Of a DNA stretch of 11,156 bases, positions 1-6,579 are shown in pieces. Made by a program: the position numbers and the translations under genes. The stretch comes from B75-G9 sp964564905 (GTDB lineage: Archaea; Hadarchaeota; Hadarchaeia; Hadarchaeales; Hadarchaeaceae), in contig CAZMCI010000032.1 of the NCBI GenBank assembly GCA_964564905.1, forward strand, positions 1 to 11,156. Direction: 5' to 3'. Within the stretch, counting starts at the first letter, position 1. Every line of letters starts with the position of its first letter. The notes beneath the pieces were generated by a model that did not search any database, was not told where the DNA came from, and saw only the letters and a program-made list of their open reading frames with translations.

Positions 1-305
1 GGAACGTTCCCGATTGGTCTTGTTCTGGCGTAGTCCTTTACTTTGGTCCTGATGGTATCGATGCCACGCTCATCACTTGCATTGAGTTCCAAGAGGTTCT
101 GTTTCCAGTTCTCTCCGAACAATTCACGCGCGATACAAAGCGCAGCAGTAGTCTTTCCCGTCCCAGCAGGTCCTGCAAAGAGAAGGTGAGGAAGGGATTT
201 TTTGTCGACGAAATTTTGGAGTCTGGCCACAATTTCTTGTTGTCCGACTATCTCGGAGAGCTTTTTTGGCCTGTATTTTTCGACCCAGAGTTCCTCTGCT
301 TCCAT
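1..305 (-). CDS. rfcS: Replication factor C small subunit (clamp loader ATPase), N-terminal part, truncated by window edge
   Basis: Small subunit of the archaeal clamp loader, the AAA+ ATPase that opens the PCNA ring and loads it onto primed DNA. The first 101 residues are present; the rest lies beyond position 1. Visible motifs are the family N-terminal signature WVEKYRP (residues 7-13), the Walker A loop GPAGTGKTT (45-53, Lys51) and the conserved ELNASDERGID block (73-83). The ATG at 305-303 is preceded on the minus strand by GAGGT about 9 nt upstream, a reasonable ribosome binding site. It starts 10 nt after the stop of the BlaI-like regulator gene and reads the same way, so the two are probably co-transcribed. 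No intein is seen in the visible part. Identity is secure; the large-subunit alternative is unlikely because the N-terminus matches small subunits. Confidence 0.96.
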   Translation of the reverse strand, partial: MEAEELWVEKYRPKKLSEIVGQQEIVARLQNFVDKKSLPHLLFAGPAGTGKTTAALCIARELFGENWKQNLLELNASDERGIDTIRTKVKDYARTRPIGNV

Positions 306-315
306 GTGTTTAACC

Positions 316-681
316 TCACTTGAGTTTCTCGCGCATCATCTTTTTTGTGGTTTTGGGATAGGAACGAAGTAAGCTTTCGAGGACTTTTCCCACGACCTCC
401 CGATCAAATTTTCCACGAGAGAGCTTAATCTTGTACACATATTTCAGTCCCCCTTTTCCTCTGGATATGCTGGAGGAAAGTAATCCACGTTTGCACAGGG
501 AATTCATAACTGTGTTCACGGTGGAGCGGTTCACGTTGCGCCTGTTTTTTATAAGGGTGTGAACGGTTCTCGCGGTTGCGCGTTTTTCTCTCCACATAAT
601 TGTCATTATCTCGGATTCCAGAGGACTCAGGACCGTCTGCAATCCCTCTTCGTGTGGCCTGTACTCGGTCCAGCTGAACAA
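316..681 (-). CDS. BlaI/MecI/CopY-family winged-helix transcriptional regulator
   Basis: A 121-residue protein with the penicillinase-repressor type winged-helix fold. The helix LSPLESEIMTIMW (residues 18-30) is the hallmark start of BlaI/MecI proteins, and RSTVNTVMNSLCKRGLL (52-68) is the likely recognition helix leading into the basic wing. The C-terminus (about 90-121) is Lys/Arg-rich and would be the dimerisation part. The start is TTG at 681-679: an in-frame stop (TAA) lies immediately upstream, and the next Met is inside the first DNA-binding helix. A purine-rich GGTGGTG stands just before the TTG. No BlaR1/MecR1 sensor protease is next to it, so it is not a classical beta-lactam module. 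It lies 10 nt ahead of rfcS and diverges from ileS. Its effector and targets are unknown; autoregulation through the 682-781 spacer is inference. Confidence 0.85.
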   Translation of the reverse strand: MFSWTEYRPHEEGLQTVLSPLESEIMTIMWREKRATARTVHTLIKNRRNVNRSTVNTVMNSLCKRGLLSSSISRGKGGLKYVYKIKLSRGKFDREVVGKVLESLLRSYPKTTKKMMREKLK

Positions 682-781
682 TTACACCACCAAAATGCAA
701 TCCAAACTAGATTTTGTTGCAATAAAAATGTTAGCCCACGAGATTTTTAGGTGAAAACTAGAATTAAGTTCTGGTATCCCC
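682..781. promoter_or_regulatory. Divergent intergenic promoter region between BlaI-like regulator and ileS
   Basis: 100 nt of AT-rich DNA that must hold the promoters for both directions. A plausible TATA element for the regulator is the minus-strand TTTTTATTGC (728-719), about 38 nt before its TTG. For ileS the best candidate is GATTTTTAG (742-750), about 32 nt before its ATG. An 8-bp direct repeat AAACTAGA occurs at 704-711 and 755-762 and could be a protein binding site. No perfect palindrome of the BlaI operator type is obvious. These calls are by eye only. Confidence 0.4.
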
Positions 782-3775
782 ATGATCCAGCCTGCTGCAA
801 AGATTTACGATGCAAAAAAAATTGAACGCGAGATTCAGGAGTGGTGGCGCTCAGGTAACATTTACGAAAAGATAAAACAGTTACGCTCCACCGAAAGACA
901 GTGGTACTTCTTAGACGGCCCCCCCTATGCCAGCGGATCCATCCATCTTGGAACGGCTTGGAACAAGATAATCAAGGATGCAATCCTCCGCTACAAGACC
1001 ATGTGTGGATTTAATGTTCGAAGGCAGCCGGGGTGGGACTGTCACGGTCTTCCAATTGAGGTAAAAGTTGAGGAAAAACTTGGTATCCGAACCAAAAAGG
1101 ATATCGAACAGAAGATTGGAGTAGAAGTGTTTATCCAGAACTGCAAACAGTGGGCTTTGGATCACATCTCGTTGATGACCGAGCAGTTCAAGCGTTTGGG
1201 AGTATGGATGGACTGGAAAGACCCATACGTAACCTTTACAAATGATTACATCGAGGCGGCTTGGTGGACGCTAAAAAGGGCCTACGAAAAGGGTCTTCTT
1301 CGTAAGGATCTTCGTGTGATTCATTGGTGTCCCCGTTGCCAAACAGCTTTGGCCGAGCACGAGGTGAGAGGTGAGTACCGCGAGGTCCGCGATCCATCGC
1401 TTTTTGTGCGTTTCAGGCTTCGTGAACGGCCGAATGAGTATCTTCTGATATGGACCACCACGCCTTGGACCCTGCCCGCAGATGTTGCAGTTTGTGTTCA
1501 TCCGGATCATGAGTACGCCAGAGTAAAGGTCGACAGCGATATTTACATTTTGGCCAAATCGCTTGTTGAGAAGGTAATGGTTGAGTTGGGCATAAATGAA
1601 TACAAAGTGCTGGATACGGTAACGGGAAAAAGTTTGGAGGGTCTTGAGTACGAACATCCACTTCTCAATGAGGTCCCGAAGCAAAGAGAGTATGTGAAGC
1701 ATCACCGGGTCATCTGCGGCGAACACGTCACCCTTGAGGAGGGTACCGGCTGTGTTCATACAGCACCTGGGCATGGTGAAGAGGATTTTGCGGTTGGGGC
1801 AAAATACCAGTTACCAGTATTTAGCCCAGTTGGTCCTGATGGTAAGTTCACCGAGGAGGCTGGCAAATATTCTGGTATCTTCGTAAAGGAGGCTGATTCC
1901 TTGATCCTCAATGACTTGCGACAAAAAGGTTTGTTAATAAAACATGATACCATCACCCACTCATATCCCCACTGCTGGAGATGCCAGACGCCCCTGCTTT
2001 TTCGGGCAACTGACCAATGGTTTCTCGACGTAAGCAGGATAAAGCGGTTAATAATTGAGAAGAACTCTGAGAAGGTTAGGTGGATACCCGATTGGGTCTC
2101 TACCCGTTACGTTAACGGTGTAGAGTCTGTAGGTGACTGGTGTATCTCGCGTCAGCGATATTGGGGGATACCACTTCCCGTGTGGGTTTGTACGAAGTGC
2201 AAGAACCTGATAGTTGTGGGCGCGATAGAAGAACTAAAAAAATTGTCGACAGCTCCGGTGGAGGATATGGATCTCCACCGCCCCAGCGTTGATAAAATTA
2301 CTCTAAGATGCCCAAGATGTGGCGGTGAGGCCAATCGCGTACCGGATGTGCTGGATGTCTGGTTTGATTCGGGCATCGCCTCTTGGGCGAGTCTCGGATA
2401 TCCAAAGAGAAGGGACATGTTTGAACGGCTATGGCCCAGTGAGTTCATAGCAGAGGGAGAGGATCAGGTGACGAAGTGGTTCTACAGCCAGCAGGTTGTG
2501 TCAGTTATGGCATTTGACGAAGTACCGTACAAACAGGTGTTGATGCATGGATTCGCGCTGGATGAACATGGACGAAAGATGTCAAAATCACTTGGAAATG
2601 TGGTCGAACCACATCAGGTCATAGACAAATACGGAGCAGATGTTTTGCGATTTTATATGCTTTCTGCAAACCCACCCTGGGAAGATTTAAGGTTCAGCTG
2701 GAGCAACGTGGAAACAGTCAACCGGATGTTGAATGTCCTGTGGAACGTTCACGTGTTTGCTACCACGTACATGTCTCTCGACGAGTTCGATCCAAACAAG
2801 ATAAATTTAGATGTGGTTCGCAGGAATTTTGCGCCCGAAGACCTTTGGATGATCTCACGAATCAACAGCGTTGTTAGGGAAGTTACAAGTTCTCTTGAAT
2901 CTTATGATCTCCATCACGCTACGCGCACCATTGCCAATTTCACTCTTGAGGATCTGAGCCGCTGGTACATTCGTTTGGTTCGAGAGAGGGCGTGGATTGA
3001 AAAAAGCGATCCGAGAAAATTGGCAGCATATGTGGTTCTTTATCAAGTGATGCATATTCTGATCAGACTTTTGGCCCCTTTCATGCCTCACGTGAGCGAG
3101 GTGATATACCGAGAACTGGTAAAAGCTGTTTCTAAAGAAGCTCCGGAAAGCGTTCACATGTTATCTTGGCCTTCGGTGGTCGAGAGTTCAATAAATCCAA
3201 AGTTGGAACAAGGTATGAACATTGTCCGCACATTCGTGGAAGCAGCAGCCGCTTTAAGACAACAGGTCAGACTTAAGCTTCGATGGCCTGTGGCCAAAAC
3301 GATTGTTCAGCCGTCTTCATACGATACAGTGGAACTCCTCAAACCGTTGAGGGGGCTTCTACAGGCACAGCTTAATTGTAAGGAACTCATGTTGGTAGGG
3401 CCTCGGGCGGATATGAATTCGCTTCCGGATAGCTTTGTCACCCTTCGGACAGAGTTCGGGAAGATAGCCATAGATGCGAAGATAACGCCAAGCCTTAAAG
3501 CTGAATGTCTTGCACGTGAAATAGTTAGGAGGTTACAAATAATGCGCAAGGAAATGGATTTAGGTATGGAAGAACGCATTGATGTCGATATAGGCGTTGA
3601 CGGTGAAGAAAATCTTAAACTTTTGGCTACTCAACAGGAGTACATCTCCAGAGAGGTGCGGATCAGGATTCTCCGCATATGTGATTTTGGAGACGTTTCT
3701 GGAGAGGGATATCTAAAGGACTGGAACGTAGACGGGAGCACCTTTAGACTTTTGATCAAGCGGTTATCCCCGTGA
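782..3775 (+). CDS. ileS: Isoleucyl-tRNA synthetase, archaeal/eukaryotic type
   Basis: Cytosolic class Ia aminoacyl-tRNA synthetase that charges tRNA-Ile with isoleucine and edits away valine. The 997 residues match the usual archaeal length. The HIGH-equivalent is HLGT (residues 55-58) in GSIHLGTAWNK, and KMSKS is exact at 599-603, followed by LGNVVEPHQVIDKYGAD. The CP1 editing domain shows WTTTPWTLPAD (from 224) and GTGCVHTAPGHGEEDF (321-336), including Asp335 at the position expected for the editing aspartate. Also visible are CISRQRYWGIPLPVW (454-468) and DVLDVWFDSG (522-531). Cysteine pairs at 183/186, 398/401, 470/473 and 510/513 suggest bound zinc. The anticodon-binding and C-terminal domains follow KMSKS and appear complete, with no frameshift. 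The ATG at 782 has only a weak ribosome binding site, so a short-leader transcript is possible. It is monocistronic as far as visible. Confidence 0.98.
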   Translation: MIQPAAKIYDAKKIEREIQEWWRSGNIYEKIKQLRSTERQWYFLDGPPYASGSIHLGTAWNKIIKDAILRYKTMCGFNVRRQPGWDCHGLPIEVKVEEKLGIRTKKDIEQKIGVEVFIQNCKQWALDHISLMTEQFKRLGVWMDWKDPYVTFTNDYIEAAWWTLKRAYEKGLLRKDLRVIHWCPRCQTALAEHEVRGEYREVRDPSLFVRFRLRERPNEYLLIWTTTPWTLPADVAVCVHPDHEYARVKVDSDIYILAKSLVEKVMVELGINEYKVLDTVTGKSLEGLEYEHPLLNEVPKQREYVKHHRVICGEHVTLEEGTGCVHTAPGHGEEDFAVGAKYQLPVFSPVGPDGKFTEEAGKYSGIFVKEADSLILNDLRQKGLLIKHDTITHSYPHCWRCQTPLLFRATDQWFLDVSRIKRLIIEKNSEKVRWIPDWVSTRYVNGVESVGDWCISRQRYWGIPLPVWVCTKCKNLIVVGAIEELKKLSTAPVEDMDLHRPSVDKITLRCPRCGGEANRVPDVLDVWFDSGIASWASLGYPKRRDMFERLWPSEFIAEGEDQVTKWFYSQQVVSVMAFDEVPYKQVLMHGFALDEHGRKMSKSLGNVVEPHQVIDKYGADVLRFYMLSANPPWEDLRFSWSNVETVNRMLNVLWNVHVFATTYMSLDEFDPNKINLDVVRRNFAPEDLWMISRINSVVREVTSSLESYDLHHATRTIANFTLEDLSRWYIRLVRERAWIEKSDPRKLAAYVVLYQVMHILIRLLAPFMPHVSEVIYRELVKAVSKEAPESVHMLSWPSVVESSINPKLEQGMNIVRTFVEAAAALRQQVRLKLRWPVAKTIVQPSSYDTVELLKPLRGLLQAQLNCKELMLVGPRADMNSLPDSFVTLRTEFGKIAIDAKITPSLKAECLAREIVRRLQIMRKEMDLGMEERIDVDIGVDGEENLKLLATQQEYISREVRIRILRICDFGDVSGEGYLKDWNVDGSTFRLLIKRLSP

Positions 3776-3779
3776 CCTC

Positions 3780-4023
3780 CTTCTCCGGCGCGCAGGGGGT
3801 TCTCGCTTTTCCTTTGCGTTACTCCCTCACCGCCTCCGCTCGGGGAGCGTTTCGCGGAAGCTTTTCCCCTTTCGGGTACTCCGGATTCCTGCTTCCGCTC
3901 ACCGGACTCGATCCCCCTCGCGGAGGGTATCTTTCATCCGCGCGACTTTTACGGGGATCTCAGTCTCCGCAGGTGTAAATTCTGGGTGGCTCCTCCCTTA
4001 CCCGGCAGGCACTTGGGCGGAGA
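3780..4023 (-). ncRNA. Candidate structured non-coding RNA, family not recognised
   Basis: This gene-free stretch is about 62% GC by hand count (3781-4020), against roughly 37-50% in sampled lines of ileS. It contains a series of perfect stems: 3964-3970 with 4017-4023 (7 bp); 3910-3916 with 3953-3959 (7 bp), enclosing 3919-3924 with 3937-3942 (6 bp); 3854-3861 with 3891-3898 (8 bp), enclosing a CCC-GAAA-GGG tetraloop hairpin at 3867-3876; and 3837-3841 with 3845-3849 (5 bp). Read on the minus strand the unpaired parts are A-rich (GUAAAAG, UGAAAGAU, CGAAAG, GCGAAAC), as in real structured RNAs; on the plus strand they are U-rich. A TTTATA box for this strand sits at 4032-4027, giving an expected start near 4003; alternatively the RNA is the 3' part of the transcript of the 4502-4107 gene. 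It lacks the SRP helix 8 motif, and RNase P RNA is elsewhere in the window. Both ends are uncertain. Confidence 0.5.
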
Positions 4024-4095
4024 TTCTATAAACTGGGGAAGGGGCTTTCACAGGGGTTTGCCCGTAGAATCAAGCGTTTGCATCCAGATTTTTTT
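4022..4095 (+). terminator. Possible terminator: inverted repeat followed by T7 tract
   Basis: GATTCTA (4022-4028) pairs exactly with TAGAATC (4065-4071), enclosing 36 nt that can fold further (GGGC/GCCC). Seventeen nt later is a run of seven T (4089-4095). On the plus strand this could end read-through transcription from ileS; archaeal termination relies mainly on T-rich tracts. The left arm overlaps the TATA-like element proposed for the minus-strand RNA, so the two readings compete. Confidence 0.35.
4027..4032 (-). promoter_or_regulatory. TATA-like box (TTTATA) ahead of the candidate ncRNA
   Basis: On the minus strand the sequence reads AGTTTATAGAATC, containing TTTATA, which resembles the archaeal TATA consensus. 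A start about 26 nt downstream would fall near 4003, at the edge of the GC-rich folded region. The position fits, but the same bases form one arm of an inverted repeat, so the promoter reading is only tentative. Confidence 0.35.
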
Positions 4096-4106
4096 CGTCC
4101 ATGATC

Positions 4107-4502
4107 TTATTTTTCTGTTATCATTTTTTCCACTTTTCTAAGCATGGCTTTTTCATATTCGCTTAACAACGCATGCCTAAGACGTTCAAGGTATCGCATT
4201 TTTGAAGAGAATTTTCGGATCATCGCCACTGTTATCAGGATGGGAACGGCGAGAGCGCCTATCATGAGAGGGATCCAGAAATTGTATGTGGTGCCAAGTG
4301 CCCCAACATTTAGAATAACAGTCGAAAAGAGAAAGGTGGAAAGGCCGAATATCCAGGTAGCTATTCCAAATTTTAACAAGCGTTTTGAATACGTCCACTG
4401 AAGTTCTTGGACACGCGCCAGCTCCCGATTAACCGCACTTAGCTGTCGTTTCAGCGTTAAAGTTTTTGATGATTTGGTCTCTTTTCCTGACATTTTACCC
4501 AT
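4107..4502 (-). CDS. Small membrane protein with two transmembrane helices and flanking coiled coils, unknown function
   Basis: A 131-residue protein I do not recognise. Residues 1-42 are charged and helical with heptad-like spacing (LKRQLSAVNRELARVQELQ), suggesting a cytoplasmic coiled coil. Residues about 43-65 and 74-95 are two hydrophobic segments joined by a short loop with aromatic residues, a helical hairpin in the membrane. Residues 96-131 are again basic and helical (RYLERLRHALLSEYEKAMLRKVEKM). Both ends would face the cytoplasm by the positive-inside rule. ATG is at 4502, with another in-frame ATG at 4493. The TATA element at 4528-4523 is so close that transcription should begin at or just inside the start, implying a leaderless message. 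It diverges from HMG-CoA reductase, and the candidate ncRNA lies just downstream on the same strand. The strong TATA and clean reading frame favour a real gene. Confidence 0.75.
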   Translation of the reverse strand: MGKMSGKETKSSKTLTLKRQLSAVNRELARVQELQWTYSKRLLKFGIATWIFGLSTFLFSTVILNVGALGTTYNFWIPLMIGALAVPILITVAMIRKFSSKMRYLERLRHALLSEYEKAMLRKVEKMITEK

Positions 4503-4522
4503 CTCACTTTGGGTCTCACAGA

Positions 4523-4528
4523 TTTATA
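4523..4528. promoter_or_regulatory. TATA box shared by divergent genes (membrane protein and HMG-CoA reductase)
   Basis: TTTATA on the plus strand and TATAAA on the minus strand are the same six bases, in the only clearly AT-rich part of a 58-nt spacer. For the plus strand a start near 4550 gives a leader of about 10 nt before the reductase ATG at 4561. For the minus strand a start near 4499 coincides with the membrane-protein start (ATG at 4502 or 4493). Either one element serves both directions or the second box is degenerate. Confidence 0.6.
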
Positions 4529-4560
4529 CCTAATTTGTGGCTAGATTAAGGGGGGGATGG

Positions 4561-5826
4561 ATGGGTAAAACGTCGGAAATATCCGGTTTCTACAAGCTGA
4601 CTCCAAGAAAAAGGCTGGAGTTTGTACAAGAGTTTGCAAAGCTCAGTGAAGAGGAGGTGAACCTCCTGCAAAAAACGGGAGCCCTGGAACTTGAGCAAGC
4701 GGATCGCATGATCGAAAATGTGATCGGTACCACGGAGTTTCCGCTGGGTATCGCTACCCATTTTCTCATAAACGGCAAGGATTATCTCATTCCGATGGTT
4801 TTGGAAGAGCCGTCGGTTGTGGCAGCGGCGTCAAATGCTGCCAAGATGGCCCGCCCCCGTGGAGGTTTTCATGCTGAGAGTACCAGCCCGGTGATGATAG
4901 GTCAGATCCAAGTTGTGGACGTTGAGGACCCTACAAAGGCAAAGGAGGAGATCTTGGCTCATAAGGAACGTATTATATCGAAAGCGAACGAGCAGGATCC
5001 GTTTCTAGTAAAACTTGGTGGCGGTGCCATAGACTTGGAAGTGCGCTTGATAGAAACATTTCGTGGTTCCATGGTGATTGTACATCTTCTCGTGGACGTG
5101 CGCGATGCCATGGGCGCAAATGTGATAAACACGATGTGTGAGGCGGTGGCACCCACGATAGAAGAGTTGACTGGTGGGAAAGTCTTCCTTCGAATAGTCT
5201 CAAACCTCGCGACGCACCGGCTTGCTCGAGCGAAGGCCACATTTTCCAAAGAGGCGCTGGGCGGGGAGGAAGTGGTTGAAGGAATACTACAGGCCTATGC
5301 ATTTGCAGCGGCTGATCCCTACCGTTGCGCTACACATAATAAGGGGATAATGAACGGGGTCATAGCTGTGGCTCTCGCGACGGCAAACGACACTCGGGCC
5401 CTCGAGGCTGGGGCACACGCGTATGCGGCGAAGGATGGCTTTTACAAGCCGTTGACTCACTGGGAGCGGAATAATGATGGCGATCTGGTGGGGAGTATTG
5501 AGTTGCCCGTGGCAGTCGGACTTGTTGGAGGTGCAACTGCGGTTCATCCAATTGCAAAAATCTGCAGGAAAATACTTGGAGTGAAGACAGCGCAAGAGCT
5601 TGGGGAGGTTCTCGCAGCAGTGGGATTGGCCCAGAACCTAGCGGCTATGCGGGCTCTGGCCACCGAGGGTATCCAACGTGGTCATCTCAAATTACACGCA
5701 AGAAATGTCGCCGCTACGGTAGGTGCCACGGGTGAACTCATAGATTTGGTGGCAAAACGTATGGTGGCGGAAGGGAAAGTAAGTTACGACAGGGCTCTCG
5801 CAATACTAAAAGAACTTCAAAAATAA
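4561..5826 (+). CDS. mvaA: 3-hydroxy-3-methylglutaryl-CoA reductase, class II (bacterial type)
   Basis: Reduces HMG-CoA to mevalonate, the committed step of the isoprenoid pathway that feeds archaeal ether lipids. The 421 residues match class II enzymes (Pseudomonas mevalonii type), not the class I form of most archaea. Class II signatures seen are SGFYKLTPRKRLEFV (8-22) and ENVIGTTEFPLGIATHFLINGKDYLIPMVLEEPSVVAAAS (52-91, read in parts). Catalytic residues expected from the P. mevalonii enzyme are present: Glu83 in EEPSV, Lys261 in THNKGIMNG, Asp277 in ATANDTRA and His379 in LKLHARNVA. The DAMGAN motif (182-187) belongs to the cofactor-binding domain. ATG 4561 is chosen because a G-rich Shine-Dalgarno stretch (4549-4557) precedes it and homologues begin here; a GTG at 4537 would add eight residues but lies upstream of the predicted transcription start. 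The HAD gene follows at 113 nt. Confidence 0.96.
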   Translation: MGKTSEISGFYKLTPRKRLEFVQEFAKLSEEEVNLLQKTGALELEQADRMIENVIGTTEFPLGIATHFLINGKDYLIPMVLEEPSVVAAASNAAKMARPRGGFHAESTSPVMIGQIQVVDVEDPTKAKEEILAHKERIISKANEQDPFLVKLGGGAIDLEVRLIETFRGSMVIVHLLVDVRDAMGANVINTMCEAVAPTIEELTGGKVFLRIVSNLATHRLARAKATFSKEALGGEEVVEGILQAYAFAAADPYRCATHNKGIMNGVIAVALATANDTRALEAGAHAYAAKDGFYKPLTHWERNNDGDLVGSIELPVAVGLVGGATAVHPIAKICRKILGVKTAQELGEVLAAVGLAQNLAAMRALATEGIQRGHLKLHARNVAATVGATGELIDLVAKRMVAEGKVSYDRALAILKELQK

Positions 5827-5938
5827 TCATTGGCACATGTCTTGGTGTAACTGGACGATCTCCAAGAAAACGTGTTTGTCGGGAAACCTTCCGCTAGGGT
5901 TAAAAAGAGAAAGCATGCTGGTAAAAGGAGGGATGCCG

Positions 5939-6562
5939 ATGGCCAAAAAAGTTGCAATTTTCGATCTCGAGAGTGTGCTCTTAGATGCCGAGTTTTTGCC
6001 ACTGCTTGCAGAACGTTTCAACAAATCAAAATTGGTTCACGAGATCACCATCCGGGGCCTGAGGGGTGAGATCAAATGGGAAGAGGGGCTTCAGCAGAGG
6101 ATAGATGTGCTAAAGGGCGCTGATTACAAAACGGCCTTGGAGGTAGCGAATTCGATGCCCTATATGAAAGGCGCTCACGAGGTGTGTAGCGAATTGAAGC
6201 GGAGGGGATATGTGCTTATCGGGGTTACGGGTGGTTTTACCATATTTTCAGAAAGGGTAAAAAAAGAACTGGGTTTGGATTATCTTTTCACGAACAAACT
6301 CGTCTTCAACAATGGTGGCCTTTCCGGTATAGAGCCGCTTACAGTGACGAGTAACCGCGTCGTAGGTCTTGAGGAACTGTTGGTGAAAATGAAGGTAAAA
6401 AAAGACGATGTGTTAGCCGTGGTTGACGGAGCAAATGATATGAAGCTTTTCAGATATGCTCGTTTGAGGGTGGCATTTAACGCGCAGCCAATAGTGAAGG
6501 AAGTGGCCAACGTGATAATAGATGAAAAAGATTTGACGAAAATTCTCAATTACGTGAATTGA
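5939..6562 (+). CDS. HAD-superfamily phosphatase-like protein (SerB/ThrH-like, subfamily IB)
   Basis: A 207-residue protein with the layout of phosphoserine phosphatase-like HAD hydrolases. Motif I is FDLESVLLD (8-16): the nucleophile Asp9 is kept but the usual second Asp is Glu11, as in ThrH-type proteins. Motif II is GVTGG (Thr97). Motif IV is VVDGANDM (161-168), keeping Asp163 and Asp167. The motif III lysine of SerB is not obvious in TSNRVVGLEELL (137-148). A helical cap domain lies at about 15-85. The ending FNAQPIVKEVANVIIDEKDL resembles SerB C-termini. ATG 5939 is chosen because AGGAGGG (5926-5932) sits at ideal distance and the Rossmann strand begins there; ATG 5933 is the alternative and the frame upstream is non-homologous. 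A TTAAAAA element near 5900 may give it its own promoter. The substrate is unknown; phosphoserine is uncertain given the substitutions. Confidence 0.88.
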   Translation: MAKKVAIFDLESVLLDAEFLPLLAERFNKSKLVHEITIRGLRGEIKWEEGLQQRIDVLKGADYKTALEVANSMPYMKGAHEVCSELKRRGYVLIGVTGGFTIFSERVKKELGLDYLFTNKLVFNNGGLSGIEPLTVTSNRVVGLEELLVKMKVKKDDVLAVVDGANDMKLFRYARLRVAFNAQPIVKEVANVIIDEKDLTKILNYVN

Positions 6563-6579
6563 TCGGTGATTTGATATCT

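Noticed and set aside
3905..3916. tRNA T-arm-like sequence (minus strand GGGGATCGAGTC)
   Set aside because: No 5-bp T stem, no anticodon or D arm at the right spacing, and no CCA-adjacent acceptor stem.
3772..3978. 68-codon plus-strand open frame after ileS, rich in Ser, Gly, Arg, Pro and Leu
   Set aside because: It lies over the folded GC-rich stretch, has low-complexity composition, no ribosome binding site and no recognisable family; better explained as the complement of the candidate RNA.
3776..4075. Archaeal SRP (7S) RNA
   Set aside because: Size and GC fit, but neither strand contains the conserved helix 8 core (CCGGAAGG followed by AGCAGC with its 5' partner). GGAAGCAGG on the minus strand is only a superficial likeness.
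4537..4560. Upstream GTG start for HMG-CoA reductase
   Set aside because: It lies only 8 nt from the TATA box, ahead of the expected transcription start; ATG 4561 has the G-rich ribosome binding site and matches homologues.
5837..5938. Longer HAD protein starting at 5837
   Set aside because: The extra 34 residues are non-homologous and Cys/Trp-rich, and the ideal Shine-Dalgarno sits directly before 5939.
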